Shown: positions 46,370-57,600, numbered from the stretch's first letter. The stretch: DNA of 64,000 bases from Pseudomonadales bacterium (GCA_028281885.1 JANQJA010000008.1:124001-188000), one strand, 5' to 3'. The notes: a model not told the origin generated them from the letters alone. Translations and numbers: made by a program.

Positions 46370-47452
46370 CTACAGACTGAACTGCCAGCCAGCTGTCAGC
46401 TGCCAGTCAGTCTTCATCTGCGGACCGTCCAGATCCTGCCGCAGCGGTTTAATCCACTCCAACGCCAGACGGTGCCTTTGATCAGGCATGATCATGTTCA
46501 CGCCAACAGCGAGGTCCAGCCGGGTTTGCCCCTGGTTGTCCGGGTCCGCGGTCTGCACCGGCGCCATGATCCTCGGATCAATGCCGTCAATGTTGCCACG
46601 CCGATACGCCTGCAATCGTGCTGACGTACTAACCGCTCCACTCAATCGCCAACTCATCCAGCCGGACAACGTGTGTTCGTCACCGAGCGTATAGCCCTCG
46701 TCATTGGACCCCGTACGAATCACGCTTCGGGTCTGTAATCCCCAGCCGAGGTTGCCGTCAGTGCGACCGGTCGGCGAGGTGTGTCCGGCATAGGTCAGCC
46801 CCAGCAAAACGTCCCAGGTGCCTGAACCAAGTTGCATCGGATAGGGCAAACGCGGCGAAGGCGTCATACCCATGGGCGTCAGGATCTGGCCGGTTTCGTC
46901 CGTGGCACCGGTTGGCGCCGACATTCCCACAGTCAGGTGCCAGCGGTGGTGGCCCTGCTCGCTCAGGCGCACCAGGGCCGAGATGCTGGAATCACCAAGT
47001 CCCTGCGTCTCGGTAGTAAAACGTCCGAGCTGCTGCGTGCCCATGCCACCCATATAGGTGATGTGGTCCATTTCCTTGCGAATCAGGTTCGTCATGAACA
47101 TCAACGTCACCGCATCGCTGGGCGCATACATCGCGCCCAGCATATGCATGTCCATGGACATCTCCGTGGGTACCACTCTCAATGTCGGCGGCTGCATCGG
47201 ATTGCCAAAGAACCGGTTGGCATACCCGGTCACGATGCCATCCGGCGCGAGGTCAGTCGTGCCGTCGCGATTGTCTCGCATCGACATGTGCATGAATCGG
47301 TAGGAGAACATCCATTCTCCACGTTTGTGATAGTGATCACCCATCACGGTGATGGGTGCGTGTGAATCTGGCCGGGCGGTACCTGTATCCGCAAACGCCG
47401 AAGCGCAGGCAAAGGACAGGAACACACACGCGGCAAAGCATGTCTGTTTCAT
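46370..47452 (-). CDS. Met/His-rich outer-membrane beta-barrel protein (putative metal-related)
   Basis: About 360 residues from the ATG at 47452, with a Sec signal peptide (MKQTCFAACVFLSFACASAF, then ADTG). The mature start is unusually rich in Met and His: HYHKRGEWMFSYRFMHMSM, then EMSMDMHMLGAMYA. The rest alternates hydrophobic strands with an aromatic C terminus (AGWQFSL), as in outer-membrane barrels of the MetA-pathway/transporter-like group. Met-rich clusters suggest copper or another soft metal. It is the second gene after the poly-His DUF2946 protein, 30 bases downstream of it, which fits a metal operon. Function is inferred only. Confidence 0.55.
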   Translation of the reverse strand: MKQTCFAACVFLSFACASAFADTGTARPDSHAPITVMGDHYHKRGEWMFSYRFMHMSMRDNRDGTTDLAPDGIVTGYANRFFGNPMQPPTLRVVPTEMSMDMHMLGAMYAPSDAVTLMFMTNLIRKEMDHITYMGGMGTQQLGRFTTETQGLGDSSISALVRLSEQGHHRWHLTVGMSAPTGATDETGQILTPMGMTPSPRLPYPMQLGSGTWDVLLGLTYAGHTSPTGRTDGNLGWGLQTRSVIRTGSNDEGYTLGDEHTLSGWMSWRLSGAVSTSARLQAYRRGNIDGIDPRIMAPVQTADPDNQGQTRLDLAVGVNMIMPDQRHRLALEWIKPLRQDLDGPQMKTDWQLTAGWQFSL

Positions 47453-47482
47453 TGGTTTCCTCAACTGTTGATTAAAATATTT

Positions 47483-47938
47483 CTAGGCAATCAACAGACA
47501 AGGCGGGGCGCGTGAGAGGTAATTGGGGTAATAACGCGGGTTGTCCGGCGGTGTCAGGCGCCCGACCGGGGCCATACTTTCCGCCAGCCAGAAGATCAGC
47601 AGGGCGAGCGCCAGCAGGGCGAGCAGGGTCAGCCCGAAAGCATACTCACAATCCAGGGCCGTGGCGGTGGTGGCGTCATCGTGATGATGCGCACTACTGC
47701 CATGCGCCATGTGGTGGTGGTGATGATGGTGATGGTGATGGTCCATCGTCCTGCTAAGCGCCGCATAGACGCCCGGAGCGAGTCCGTCGGGGCACAGCAC
47801 AGCCAGCTGACCCTGACCCGGCATAAAGCCGGCGGGGATCAACGCCTGGCAGAACACGACAGCTGCGGTCAGCTGCGCCAACCGGCGACGCAGGACGAAT
47901 TCAGTCACACCGAAAGAGCTTCTAACATGAGGGGGCAA
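47483..47938 (-). CDS. DUF2946-like protein with a natural deca-histidine run
   Basis: Up to 151 residues, starting at TTG 47938 or GTG 47908. It has an N-terminal hydrophobic segment (LAQLTAAVVFCQALIPAGFM), an extracytoplasmic loop with ten consecutive His (residues 67-76), a further MAHGSSAHHHDD, and one transmembrane helix (LTLLALLALALLIFWLAE). The layout resembles DUF2946 proteins, which occur in copper loci. The His run is coded by mixed CAT and CAC codons. A role in binding or sensing copper, zinc or nickel is likely but not proved. Confidence 0.6.
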   Translation of the reverse strand: MPPHVRSSFGVTEFVLRRRLAQLTAAVVFCQALIPAGFMPGQGQLAVLCPDGLAPGVYAALSRTMDHHHHHHHHHHMAHGSSAHHHDDATTATALDCEYAFGLTLLALLALALLIFWLAESMAPVGRLTPPDNPRYYPNYLSRAPPCLLIA

Positions 47939-48019
47939 TGATACCGCAACCCGAACCAGCTCGCCGTATCAAAAGACCGCGCTACAATGATCACCCGTCA
48001 TTCATCTACGGTGGAGCAC

Positions 48020-48625
48020 ATGTCAGACCTGACTTTTTACACCAACCCACGCTCGCGAGGCCGCATCATTCGCTGGATGCTTGAGGAAACCGGCGTCGAC
48101 TACGACACAGCCATCCTTGAATACGGTACCACCATGAAAGGGGCTGAGTACCTTGCCATCAATCCCATGGGGAAGGTACCCGCGATCAAACATGGCAACA
48201 CCGTCGTTACCGAATGCGCCGCTATCTGCGCCTATCTGGCAGACGCATTTCCGGAAGCCGGACTCGCACCCCCCACCCATGCACGAGGTGACTACTACCG
48301 CTGGCTCTTTTTCGCCGCTGGCCCACTGGAATCGGCCGTGGTCAATAAAGCTCTTGGATTCGAAGTGACAACGGAGCAGGAAGTCATGGCAGGCTACGGC
48401 AATCTGGATCGAACCCTGGATACCCTTGAGATCGCTGTCAGCCGCTGGGACTTTGTTACGGGCGATTCCTTCACCGCGGCGGACGTCTATCTGGGTTCCC
48501 AGGTGAGCTGGGGCCTTGCTTTCAATACGCTACCAAAACGCGGTGCCTTTGAGGCCTATGTCAAACGCGTCACCAGCCGCGCAGCCTACGCGCGTGCACA
48601 GGAAAAAGATGGTCCGATGTCGTAG
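48020..48625 (+). CDS. Glutathione S-transferase family protein
   Basis: A 201-residue GST from the ATG at 48020, which follows GGTGGAG. The thioredoxin-like N-terminal domain begins MSDLTFYTNPRSRGRIIRWM, with a Ser-Arg pair in the active-site loop. INPMGKVPAI carries the cis-Pro and VTECAAICAYLAD follows. The helical C-terminal domain is complete (FVTGDSFTAADVYLGS). The substrate is unknown. It is divergent from the DUF2946 gene, and convergent with ilvA. Confidence 0.88.
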   Translation: MSDLTFYTNPRSRGRIIRWMLEETGVDYDTAILEYGTTMKGAEYLAINPMGKVPAIKHGNTVVTECAAICAYLADAFPEAGLAPPTHARGDYYRWLFFAAGPLESAVVNKALGFEVTTEQEVMAGYGNLDRTLDTLEIAVSRWDFVTGDSFTAADVYLGSQVSWGLAFNTLPKRGAFEAYVKRVTSRAAYARAQEKDGPMS

Positions 48626-48655
48626 CTGGCACCAGGCCAGGTGACAACAGACCGG

Positions 48656-50176
48656 CTAACTGAGAAAGAGGCGGTAGGCCGGATTATCTGTTTCTTCCCA
48701 GAATCGGTAACCCACGGTTCTGAGCCGACGACGAAAGCGTGCGCTGTCACCTGGTGGCACCTGAATGCCGGCCAGTACTCTGCCGTAGGCGGAGCCGTGG
48801 TTGCGATAATGGAACATTGAAATATTGAAATCGCTGCCAAGCACTTTCAGAAAATCCATCAACGCACCAGGACGTTCGGGAAACTCAAACCGGAATACGC
48901 GCTCGTCAGACAAGCCGCTGGTTCGACCACCCACCATGTGACGAACATGCAATACCGCGGCTTCATTGTCTGACAGGTCGGTGACTTCATATCGGCCACG
49001 CAGTCGTTCAACAAATTGTTGCCGATCCGCCGCATCCCCCGTCGACTGGATACCAGCCAGCACGTGTGCACTATCGCCGTCCGAATAACGGTAGTTGAAT
49101 TCGGTCACGGAGCGCTTGCCGATTATTTTGCAGAACCGACGGAAACTGCCGGGAGTTTCCGGAATGGTCACGCCCAGCAGCATCTCCCGTTGTTCACCAA
49201 TCTCGGTACGCTCTGCAACATGTCTTAGCCGATCAAAATTCATATTGGCGCCACTGACCACCGCAATCAGCGCCGATTCTTCACGCCGCTGCCCGGCCTG
49301 CTGCAGGTACTTTTTCAATCCGGCCACACCCAGCGCACCCGACGGCTCGCTGATTGAACGAGTTTCTTCAAAGATGTCCTTGATCGCAGCACAGATCTCA
49401 TCAACTGTTACCGTCACCACCTCATCGACACACTGCCGGGCAATCCGGAAAGTCTCCTTGCCTACCTGCCTGACCGCCGTTCCGTCCGCAAACTGCTCAA
49501 TATCTTCCGCCTTCAGACTGACTCGTCGGCCTGCAGAGAGCGCCGCCGCCATACCGGCGGACCGATCATGCTCGACGCCGATTACCTTCACCTCCGGTCG
49601 CAGATATTTGACGAAAGCGCCAATTCCGGCAATCAATCCGCCGCCGCCGACCGGCACAAAAATCGCCTCCAGTGGACCTGTGTACTGACGCATCATCTCC
49701 ATGCCAATCGTGCCCTGCCCGGCAATCACATCGGCGTCATCAAACGGGTGGATAAAGGTGTAGCCGTCGCGTTGTTCAAGTTCGCGCGCCCGCGTGTGGG
49801 CATCGTCGAAATTGTCACCGTGCAACACGACCTTGGCGCCCAGGCGGCGAACCGCATCGACCTTGATACCGGGCGTGTTCCTACCCATCACGATCACGGC
49901 CCTGATGCCCAACCGGGAAGCGGCCAGTGCAACACCCTGGGCATGGTTGCCTGCGCTCGCTGCAACCACGCCTCGCTTGCGTTCCGCATCGTTCAGTCGC
50001 CTGATTCGGTTATAGGCGCCGCGACACTTGAAACTAAACACCGGCTGCAGGTCTTCCCGTTTCAACAACACCGGTGCGCCTAGTCGCGCCGAAAGGCCCG
50101 GCGCGTCATCAAGCGGCGACTCAACCGCAACATCGTAAACATCCGCTTCAAGGATTTTCCTGATGTAATTTTTCAC
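48656..50176 (-). CDS. ilvA: Threonine ammonia-lyase, biosynthetic
   Basis: A 506-residue PLP enzyme that makes 2-oxobutyrate for isoleucine. The PLP lysine is in FSFKCRGAYNR and the glycine-rich phosphate loop is VGGGGLIAG. Two ACT-like regulatory domains at the C terminus (about 325-505) give isoleucine feedback control, the mark of the long biosynthetic form. The start is a GTG at 50176. It is divergent from rpiA with 65 bases between. Confidence 0.95.
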   Translation of the reverse strand: MKNYIRKILEADVYDVAVESPLDDAPGLSARLGAPVLLKREDLQPVFSFKCRGAYNRIRRLNDAERKRGVVAASAGNHAQGVALAASRLGIRAVIVMGRNTPGIKVDAVRRLGAKVVLHGDNFDDAHTRARELEQRDGYTFIHPFDDADVIAGQGTIGMEMMRQYTGPLEAIFVPVGGGGLIAGIGAFVKYLRPEVKVIGVEHDRSAGMAAALSAGRRVSLKAEDIEQFADGTAVRQVGKETFRIARQCVDEVVTVTVDEICAAIKDIFEETRSISEPSGALGVAGLKKYLQQAGQRREESALIAVVSGANMNFDRLRHVAERTEIGEQREMLLGVTIPETPGSFRRFCKIIGKRSVTEFNYRYSDGDSAHVLAGIQSTGDAADRQQFVERLRGRYEVTDLSDNEAAVLHVRHMVGGRTSGLSDERVFRFEFPERPGALMDFLKVLGSDFNISMFHYRNHGSAYGRVLAGIQVPPGDSARFRRRLRTVGYRFWEETDNPAYRLFLS

Positions 50177-50241
50177 GGTGATTCGGGACCTGTCGTTGAC
50201 CCGGTCCAGTATACTGGGGGACGGGCCGGAAGGAGAAACCA

Positions 50242-50919
50242 GTGGACCAGAATGCGATGAAGCAACAGGTAGCGGAACGCGCTGCCGAGTATATTGAGGC
50301 GTATCTGGAACCGGATATGATCGTCGGCGTAGGTACCGGCTCCACTGCCAATCTTTTTATCGACTGCCTTGCCGCCCATAAACACAGGTTCGATGGCGCG
50401 CTCGCGAGCTCGGAGGAGACCCGGAGACGGCTCGAAGAACACAAGATACCTGTCTACGATCTCAATACCGTGGCCAAGCTGCCCTTCTACATCGACGGTG
50501 CGGACGAAGTGAACCCCTATCTGCACCTCATCAAGGGCGGTGGCGGTGCACTGACCCGTGAAAAAATCATCGCCTCGGTCGCTGACACTTTTATCTGCAT
50601 TGTCGATGAGTCCAAGTGCGTCGACCTGCTCGGTCATTTTCCGTTACCCATTGAAGTCATTCCGATGGCGAGATCCTCGGTGGCGAGGGCGCTGGTAGAA
50701 CTGGGTGGCAGACCGGTATATCGCGAGGGTTTCGTGACCGACAACGGCAATATCATTCTGGATGTTCACGACCTGGAGATTCTGGAGCCACGTCTGCTCG
50801 AATCAAAGATCAACGATCTGGTGGGGGTTGTGACCTGCGGCCTGTTTGCCCACCGTGGCGCCGATGTGCTGCTGGTGGCGACACCAGACGGCGTCCAGGA
50901 AGTCGATGCCAGTTCATGA
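50242..50919 (+). CDS. rpiA: Ribose-5-phosphate isomerase A
   Basis: A 225-residue RpiA of the pentose phosphate pathway. Motifs are [36 protein letters not shown] and the catalytic region EKIIASVAD. The start is GTG at 50242 after GGAAGGAG. The divergent ilvA/rpiA arrangement is common in gammaproteobacteria. The stop overlaps the convergent FAD oxidase stop within TCATGA. Confidence 0.95.
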   Translation: MDQNAMKQQVAERAAEYIEAYLEPDMIVGVGTGSTANLFIDCLAAHKHRFDGALASSEETRRRLEEHKIPVYDLNTVAKLPFYIDGADEVNPYLHLIKGGGGALTREKIIASVADTFICIVDESKCVDLLGHFPLPIEVIPMARSSVARALVELGGRPVYREGFVTDNGNIILDVHDLEILEPRLLESKINDLVGVVTCGLFAHRGADVLLVATPDGVQEVDASS

Positions 50920-52305
50920 GGGTGGGATCAGTTTGCCGGGATTAAGAATGCCATGTGGATCGAACAGTTGTTTGATACCTCGCATCAGTTCAATCTCCTC
51001 AGTACTGCGACTGAACCGGAGTTGATCGCGCTTTAACAGACCAACGCCATGCTCGGCAGAAATACTGCCGCCGAATTGCTGGACTACGCCGAGCACTTCC
51101 TCACTGACCTGTTCGCATTTCGCTTTGAACTGCGCTGTCTCCACGTCGGCCGGTTTCAGTATGTTGAGATGCAGGTTGCCATCGCCGATGTGCCCGAACC
51201 AGACAATCTCGAAATCCGGATAGCGCCTGGTAACGACCTCTTCGACGGCTTCCAGAAATGCCGGTACCTGGGCGACACGTACGGAGACATCATTCTTGTA
51301 GGGGACTCGCGGCGTAATCGACTCGGAAATGGACTCGCGGTAACGCCAAAGGCTGGCCCGGTCCTGCTCGCTCTGACTCACCACCCCATCGCTGACCAGC
51401 CCTTCAGCACTGCAGGCGGCAAACGCAGCCGTTGCCTCATCCCCCGTTGATTCCAGTTCTTCGAACTCAAGCAGCACGTAGTAGGGACTGGCGCTGGCAA
51501 AAGGCGCTGACAGTTCATGACGCGCCAGTACGTGGGCAAGACCATTGTGAGAGAAGAACTCAAAGGCAGTGAGCGCCATTGCTTCCCGAAACCGGGTCAG
51601 TACCTGCATCACCGACCCCATGTCGGGCACGGCCAGCAGCATCACCGTCAGTGGTGCAGGCGGCCTGATCAGCGACAGGGTCGCCTCAACAATGAGGCCC
51701 AGCGTGCCCTCGGATCCGATCATCAGATGTCGCAGGTCATAGCCGGTGGCGTTCTTGACCAGCCCCCGGTTCAGATTCAGCAGTTCGCCGGTACCGGTGA
51801 CGACCCTGAGGCCCATGACTCGTTCCCGGGTCAGTCCGTACCGAAGCACTTTGATACCACCGGCGTTGGTCGCGATATTGCCGCCCAGCTGGGACGAGCC
51901 ACTGGAGGCGAATTCCACCGGATAGTACCGGCCATGTTCACGGGCAAATTGTTGCAGGCTGGCGGTAACAACACCGGGCTCGACCGTGACCAGGTCTTCC
52001 TCCGGTTCAAAACCGAGTATGCGGTTCATCCTGTCAAACGCGACCACCACCTCGCCATTCGCCGCCACCGCCCCGCCTGACTGACCCGTTCTGCCGCCGG
52101 AAGGCACCAGCGCAAGTCGTCGACTGATCGCGAACCTGACCAGTGCCTGCACCTGCTCGATATCCCTGACCAGCACAACCGCGCTCGGCGCCGGCTCGTG
52201 GAATCGCGTCCAATCGAGCCCGTAGCTGCTCATCTCGCCGGGGTCGGTGACCAGACTGCCTTCACCCACAACCGCCGCCAGCTCCCTGATCAATGCTTCA
52301 TCCAT
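50914..52305 (-). CDS. FAD-binding oxidoreductase (GlcD/D-2-hydroxyacid dehydrogenase type)
   Basis: A 463-residue flavoprotein of the VAO/PCMH fold. The FAD-binding domain has [33 protein letters not shown] and [11 protein letters not shown]; the C-terminal cap has [12 protein letters not shown]. Relatives act on D-lactate, glycolate or D-2-hydroxyglutarate. A gene of this family lies next to rpiA/ilvA in Pseudomonas, where it has been studied as a D-2-hydroxyglutarate dehydrogenase linked to serine synthesis; that is a reasonable guess here. No GlcE/GlcF partners are present. Confidence 0.82.
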   Translation of the reverse strand: MDEALIRELAAVVGEGSLVTDPGEMSSYGLDWTRFHEPAPSAVVLVRDIEQVQALVRFAISRRLALVPSGGRTGQSGGAVAANGEVVVAFDRMNRILGFEPEEDLVTVEPGVVTASLQQFAREHGRYYPVEFASSGSSQLGGNIATNAGGIKVLRYGLTRERVMGLRVVTGTGELLNLNRGLVKNATGYDLRHLMIGSEGTLGLIVEATLSLIRPPAPLTVMLLAVPDMGSVMQVLTRFREAMALTAFEFFSHNGLAHVLARHELSAPFASASPYYVLLEFEELESTGDEATAAFAACSAEGLVSDGVVSQSEQDRASLWRYRESISESITPRVPYKNDVSVRVAQVPAFLEAVEEVVTRRYPDFEIVWFGHIGDGNLHLNILKPADVETAQFKAKCEQVSEEVLGVVQQFGGSISAEHGVGLLKRDQLRFSRSTEEIELMRGIKQLFDPHGILNPGKLIPPS

Positions 52306-52308
52306 GGC

Positions 52309-53292
52309 TCAGGTCCGTGGCGCCGAAGCTGCATTCTTCTCATCTTCTTTTTCACCGTTCCATTGTCGCAGGAAAGGAACAATGGGTGCCCAGGTCTTCG
52401 CTCGCCAGTCTTCAAGTTCATTCAACAGCTGGTGCTTTCCATCCTGCACCATAGCGACATCGACCGGGTCGAATTTGCTGCGGATTACCGGCAAATTGCT
52501 GCGCCAGTCTACCGTACCGTCATCCGTGCCCTGCACCACCAGCACCGGAGTGGACACCGCCGACAGGCCCTTGAACCGCGGTATCCAGTTCACCATAGCG
52601 TCAATCCAGGCAGTGGGAATCTGTCTCGGTGACAGTGGATCAACGTGACGAATGAAATGGCGGTATTCCAGATCGTGGGTATTGCGACGCCAGAGCCGAC
52701 GCTGACTCCTGAACAGTTGGCGGCCAATCCGGTGCAGCGGACGCGCGAGAGGCCAGCGCCGAGGATGAATCAGCGGCGCAATCAGAACGGCGCCATCAAA
52801 GCTGCCCGGGTGCTGCAACATATAGGTCATCGCAACGGCGGCACCCAGGGAATGTCCCATGACGATACGAGGCTGATTCGGCGACAACCACTGCTCCGAT
52901 CTCGTCAGCACCGCCATGACCGTATCAACATAGAAGGAGAAGTCATCGATACTGGCACGATCGCCAGTGGAAAAACCGTGTCCCGCATGATCCAGTGCCA
53001 GCACGCTGAAGCCCAGATCCAGCAGCGTCGAAATAGTTGGCCCCTGTAACCCCGAATGATCCAGGTAACCGTGCAGCAACACGACAACTCCTCGGCTGCC
53101 CTCACGTGAGTAATGCTGCACAAAAATCTTGTGTTGATGGACCGGTATCCAGCCCATCAGGTGTTGGTCAAACGCACAATTGTGCCGATAAAACCCGCGA
53201 TAGCCGTCCGCCAGACCTGTCAGAGGTGTACGCAGGCCGGGGGTTTCGCCAAGCCAGGCCCGAATCTCCTCAGCCGGCAGCCTAACCGCCAT
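52309..53292 (-). CDS. Alpha/beta hydrolase, monoglyceride lipase-like
   Basis: A 327-residue serine hydrolase. VVLLHGYLDHSG forms the oxyanion region, VMGHSLGAAVAM holds the nucleophile Ser, VVQGTDDGTVDW the Asp and DGKHQLLNE the His. The closest type is the Hydrolase_4 (serine aminopeptidase S33, lysophospholipase PldB-like) group. No signal peptide is seen. It lies 3 bases before the FAD oxidoreductase and 20 bases after fba in the same direction, so it may be in that operon. Substrate unknown. Confidence 0.82.
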   Translation of the reverse strand: MAVRLPAEEIRAWLGETPGLRTPLTGLADGYRGFYRHNCAFDQHLMGWIPVHQHKIFVQHYSREGSRGVVVLLHGYLDHSGLQGPTISTLLDLGFSVLALDHAGHGFSTGDRASIDDFSFYVDTVMAVLTRSEQWLSPNQPRIVMGHSLGAAVAMTYMLQHPGSFDGAVLIAPLIHPRRWPLARPLHRIGRQLFRSQRRLWRRNTHDLEYRHFIRHVDPLSPRQIPTAWIDAMVNWIPRFKGLSAVSTPVLVVQGTDDGTVDWRSNLPVIRSKFDPVDVAMVQDGKHQLLNELEDWRAKTWAPIVPFLRQWNGEKEDEKNAASAPRT

Positions 53293-53312
53293 GATGCATT
53301 GTGCGGTCCGGC

Positions 53313-54377
53313 CTAGCTGACGTTCGGGGCCAGGGCGCCGGAAGCATATTTCGAGGCCATCGCCTCCAGCGAGACTGGTTTGATCTTCGATGCGTTGCCC
53401 GCAGTGCCGAAGGCCTCATATCGCTGTTTGACGATCTCTTTCATGGCCGTGATCGTTTCCGTCAGGTACTTGCGCGGATCGAACTCCGCGCGATTCGCGG
53501 CGAGAAAACGCCGAACCGCACCAGTGGAGGCCAGCCGAAGGTCGGTATCGATATTGACCTTGCGAACCCCATGACGAATGCCTTCCTGAATCTCCTCGAC
53601 CGGTACACCGTAGGTTTCCGGGATTTCACCGCCAAACTCATTGATCACCTGCAGCCATTCCTGGGGTACGCTGGATGAGCCGTGCATGACCAGGTGTGTA
53701 TCGGGCAAGCGAGCGTGAATCTCCTTGATCCGTTCAATCGAGAGGATATCACCCGTGGGCGGCCGGGAAAATTTGTAGGCGCCGTGGCTGGTACCGATGG
53801 CAATAGCCAGGGCATCACAGCCTGTCGCCCGAACAAAATCAGCGGCTTCCTCCGGGTCCGTCAACAGCATGTCCCTCGACAGCTTGCCCTCGGCACCCAC
53901 ACCATCCTCTTCACCCGCCTCGCCGGTCTCCAGCGAACCAAGGCATCCCAGCTCACCTTCGACGGTTACACCGCAGGCATGTGCCATCTCCACGGTGCGT
54001 CGGGTCACGTCGACATTGTATTCATAGCTGGCGGGCGTCTTCTGATCTTCCTGCAATGAGCCGTCCATCATGACTGACGAGAATCCCAGTTGAATCGAAC
54101 GCTGACAGACATCGGGGGAAGCGCCATGATCCTGATGCATCACGACAGGAATGTCCGGAAACTCTTCGATTGCAGCAAGGATCAGGTGCCGAAGGAAATT
54201 CGGACCGGCGTACTTCCGCGCCCCGGCGGAAGCCTGCACAATAACCGGGCTGTCCGTATCGCCTGCCCCTTCCATGATGGCGCGCATCTGCTCAAGATTG
54301 TTGACGTTAAAGGCGGGTACGCCGTAGTCATGTTCGGCGGCATGATCCAGTAGTTGCCGCATGCTTATCAGTGCCAT
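53313..54377 (-). CDS. fba: Fructose-bisphosphate aldolase class II
   Basis: A 354-residue zinc aldolase. [14 protein letters not shown] holds the zinc His and catalytic Asp, [15 protein letters not shown] and [10 protein letters not shown] hold further ligands. The Calvin-type (class IIB) length and sequence style are seen. ATG 54377 follows AAGGAG. It lies in tandem after tkt and pgk, so central carbon enzymes are clustered. Confidence 0.94.
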   Translation of the reverse strand: MALISMRQLLDHAAEHDYGVPAFNVNNLEQMRAIMEGAGDTDSPVIVQASAGARKYAGPNFLRHLILAAIEEFPDIPVVMHQDHGASPDVCQRSIQLGFSSVMMDGSLQEDQKTPASYEYNVDVTRRTVEMAHACGVTVEGELGCLGSLETGEAGEEDGVGAEGKLSRDMLLTDPEEAADFVRATGCDALAIAIGTSHGAYKFSRPPTGDILSIERIKEIHARLPDTHLVMHGSSSVPQEWLQVINEFGGEIPETYGVPVEEIQEGIRHGVRKVNIDTDLRLASTGAVRRFLAANRAEFDPRKYLTETITAMKEIVKQRYEAFGTAGNASKIKPVSLEAMASKYASGALAPNVS

Positions 54378-54415
54378 GTCGCTTCTCCTTGATTCCTTGT
54401 TGCTCTGCCCGCTGT

Positions 54416-55600
54416 CTACCGCTTCGTTGGTCTGTCGCTCGCGCGCGCCTGCAGTATCGCGACAGCAGGCAAGGTCTTACCCTCGACAAATTCCAGAAAC
54501 GCGCCACCACCGGTCGAAATATATGAAATGCCGTCGGCCACACCGAATCTGTCGATCGCAGCAAGCGTATCGCCACCGCCGGCGATGGAAAACGCACCAC
54601 TGTCTGCTATTGCCTCCGCCACCGCCCGGGTGCCCAGTGCAAACGCATCGTTCTCAAACACGCCAACCGGTCCATTCCAGATGACGGTTTTCGCCTCACC
54701 CAGGATATTCTTCACGTTGTGCGAAGAAGCCGGGCCGATATCCAGGATCATTTCGTCCTCCTGCACCCGATCCACTGCACGGTGAATACCTGCTTCATCG
54801 TCCAGCGACTTGCCCACAACCACATCGGTGGGCAACGGAATATGCACATTGTTCAACAGGCGCTTCGCCGTCTCAATCATGTCGTGTTCGCACAATGAAG
54901 TACCGACGTTAACACCACTTGCCGCGAGGAAGGTATTGGCGATGCCGCCCCCGACAATCAGAGACTGCACCTTCGTCGCCAGCTTCTCCAGCACATCGAG
55001 CTTGGTGGATACCTTGCTGCCCCCAACGATCGCCACCACCGGTTTCGCCGGCTTTCTGAGCGCTCTTTCAAGGGCATCCAGTTCTGCCGTCAGTAACGGT
55101 CCGGCGCAGGCCAGGGGCGCATATCGAGCAACCCCCTCGGTCGTTGCCTGGGCCCGATGCGCAGTACCAAAGGCATCCATGACAAAAACATCGCACAGCG
55201 CCGCCAGCTTTCTGGACAGGGTTTCATCGTTAGCTTTTTCGCCAACATTGACACGCACATTCTCGAACATGACCAGATCAGCATCCGGCCAGTCAAACCC
55301 ATCCAGGTAATCGTTGATCAGGGCCACCTTCTTGCCCATATGCCGCTCAATCTCCGCCGCGACAGGTGCCATGCTGGCCCCGGGCTGCTCACTGATCGGT
55401 TCACCTTCCGCCGGACGGCCCAGGTGGGACATCACCATGACCCGCGCTCCCTCGGCCATGGCATATTCGAGCGTTGGCAGTGCGGCACGAATACGCGCAT
55501 CGCTCGTTATTTCACCATCCTTGATCGGAACATTGAGATCTTCACGAATCAGTACGCGCTTGCCCGCGATATCGAGATCGCTGAGATTGAGTACATTCAT
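54416..55600 (-). CDS. pgk: Phosphoglycerate kinase
   Basis: A 394-residue glycolytic kinase. [36 protein letters not shown] and the C-terminal [18 protein letters not shown] motifs are all present. The start is ATG 55600, overlapping the tkt TGA by one base (TGATG). The usual upstream gap or epd gene is missing from between tkt and pgk. Confidence 0.95.
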   Translation of the reverse strand: MNVLNLSDLDIAGKRVLIREDLNVPIKDGEITSDARIRAALPTLEYAMAEGARVMVMSHLGRPAEGEPISEQPGASMAPVAAEIERHMGKKVALINDYLDGFDWPDADLVMFENVRVNVGEKANDETLSRKLAALCDVFVMDAFGTAHRAQATTEGVARYAPLACAGPLLTAELDALERALRKPAKPVVAIVGGSKVSTKLDVLEKLATKVQSLIVGGGIANTFLAASGVNVGTSLCEHDMIETAKRLLNNVHIPLPTDVVVGKSLDDEAGIHRAVDRVQEDEMILDIGPASSHNVKNILGEAKTVIWNGPVGVFENDAFALGTRAVAEAIADSGAFSIAGGGDTLAAIDRFGVADGISYISTGGGAFLEFVEGKTLPAVAILQARASDRPTKR

Positions 55601-57600
55601 CAATCCTGCAACATCTCCTTAACCGTTCGCACAACCGACTCAGAGGTAAACCCGAAATGCTGCATCACCTCTCCACCGGGACCGGATGCGCCAAACGTAC
55701 TCATGCCAATGACCCGCCCATCCAGACCAACAAATTTTCGCCAGTAATCAGGATGTGCACTTTCAACCGCCAGTCGAACGCGAACTGCATCCGGCAGCAC
55801 CGATTCGCGGTAGGCAGGATCCTGGGCTTCAAATCGATCCACGCTCGGCATGGAAACGATCCGTAGGGCAATCCCATCCGCCGCCAACTGATCGAAAGCC
55901 TGCACCGCAATATCCACCTCCGAGCCGGTGGCAATCACGATGGCCGCCGGGACACCGTCACAGTCACGCAGCACATAGCCGCCACGCGCTATCTGCGCGA
56001 GCTGATCGACGGAGCGTTCCTGGTGCGCAAGGTCCTGACGTGAGAAAACAAGCGCCGTGGGACCCTCTGTCCTTTCCACCGCAGCCTGCCAGGCAACGAC
56101 CGACTCCACGGCATCACAGGGTCGCCAGACCGACATGTTCGGCGTGCCCCGCAGGTTGGCAAGCTGTTCCACCGGCTGGTGCGTCGGACCGTCCTCACCC
56201 TGACCAATGGAGTCATGGGTGTAGACCAGTATGTTACGGACACCCATGAGCGCGGCCATTCGCGCGGCATTACGGGCATACTCCATGAACACTAGGAAGG
56301 TGCCTGAAAAAGGAATCAGGCCCCCATGCAGCGCGATGCCATTAGAGATCGCGGTCATACCGAATTCACGAACACCGTAATAGATGTAGTCCGCATCGCC
56401 CTGGGTCGCGCTTAACGCCCGAATCCCCGGCCAGTTGGTGTTATTGGAGCCGGACAAGTCCGCGGAGCCGCCAATGAGTTCGGGCAACAACGAGGCCAGC
56501 TTTTCAATCACCTTTCCTGACGCCTTGCGAGATGCCATCTTCTCCGCCCGGGATGCGGTTTCCTCAAGCAGCCGTTCCATCTGCGCCGCAAAGTCTGCGG
56601 GCAGGTCACCTTTGATACGGCGCTCAAACTCCCTGGCCAGGTCAGCCTGCGCGTCAGCATACTCACCGAACCGCTGCCTCCAGGCGCTTTCCGCATCAGC
56701 GCCTTTTCGACGGCAATCCCATGCAGCGTAGATGTCATCCGGAATTTCAAAAGGTGCGTGTGTCCAGTCGAGTTGCTGACGGGTCGCGGCCACTTCATCG
56801 CTCCCCAGTGGTGAACCGTGGGCACCGGCGGTATTCGCCTTGTTCGGGGAACCGAATCCGATCTGGGTACAGGCGCAAATCAGCGTGGGACGATCTGTTT
56901 CCGCCAGCGCCTGGTCAAGGGCTGACGCAATCGCAGCACGATCATGACCGTCAACACCACGCACGACGTGCCAGCCGTAGGCTTCAAATCTTGCCGGCGT
57001 ATCGTCAGTAAACCAGCCCGTGACCGGGCCATCGATAGAAATCCCATTGTCATCATAGATGCAGTTCAGCTTGCCAAGCCCAAGCGTTCCCGCCAGAGAC
57101 GCCGCTTCATGCGAAATACCTTCCATCAGACAGCCATCACCCGCGAACACCCAGGTCCTGTGGTCCACAACGGCGAGGTCGCCACGATTGAAGTGAGCTG
57201 CCAGCACCTTCTCTGCGATTGCAAGTCCGACCGCGTTGGCAAACCCCTGTCCCAGCGGCCCGGTGGTGGTCTCCACCCCCGGGGTATCACCATACTCCGG
57301 ATGCCCCGGTGTCGCTGACCCCAGTTGCCGGAACCGCCTGATCTCGTCGATGGAAAGATCGTAACCAGTCAGGTGCAACAAAGAGTAAATCAGCATGGAG
57401 CCATGGCCATTGGACAGCACGAAGCGGTCCCGATCACACCAGTTCGGGTTACCCGGATTGTGTTTGAGGTAATCCCGCCATAGCACCTCGGCGATGTCCG
57501 CCATGCCCATGGGTGCGCCGGGGTGACCGGAATTTGCATTCTGTACCGCGTCCATGGACAGCGCACGAATGGCGTTCGCCATCTGCCGATGTGAAACCAT
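55600..57600 (-). CDS. tkt: Transketolase
   Basis: A 666-residue thiamine diphosphate enzyme of the pentose phosphate pathway. The ThDP/metal site is [20 protein letters not shown]; the catalytic His and pyrimidine region lie in [19 protein letters not shown] and [21 protein letters not shown] 57600 follows GGAAG. It heads the tkt-pgk-fba-hydrolase-FAD oxidase run. A TTGTTG/GAGAAT pair with 17-base spacing upstream is a weak candidate promoter. Confidence 0.95.
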   Translation of the reverse strand: MVSHRQMANAIRALSMDAVQNANSGHPGAPMGMADIAEVLWRDYLKHNPGNPNWCDRDRFVLSNGHGSMLIYSLLHLTGYDLSIDEIRRFRQLGSATPGHPEYGDTPGVETTTGPLGQGFANAVGLAIAEKVLAAHFNRGDLAVVDHRTWVFAGDGCLMEGISHEAASLAGTLGLGKLNCIYDDNGISIDGPVTGWFTDDTPARFEAYGWHVVRGVDGHDRAAIASALDQALAETDRPTLICACTQIGFGSPNKANTAGAHGSPLGSDEVAATRQQLDWTHAPFEIPDDIYAAWDCRRKGADAESAWRQRFGEYADAQADLAREFERRIKGDLPADFAAQMERLLEETASRAEKMASRKASGKVIEKLASLLPELIGGSADLSGSNNTNWPGIRALSATQGDADYIYYGVREFGMTAISNGIALHGGLIPFSGTFLVFMEYARNAARMAALMGVRNILVYTHDSIGQGEDGPTHQPVEQLANLRGTPNMSVWRPCDAVESVVAWQAAVERTEGPTALVFSRQDLAHQERSVDQLAQIARGGYVLRDCDGVPAAIVIATGSEVDIAVQAFDQLAADGIALRIVSMPSVDRFEAQDPAYRESVLPDAVRVRLAVESAHPDYWRKFVGLDGRVIGMSTFGASGPGGEVMQHFGFTSESVVRTVKEMLQD

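Noticed and set aside
47715-47752. CAT/CAC triplet run as a microsatellite
   Set aside because: It is the coding sequence of ten histidines with mixed codons in a frame supported by flanking membrane segments; it is reported with the gene instead.
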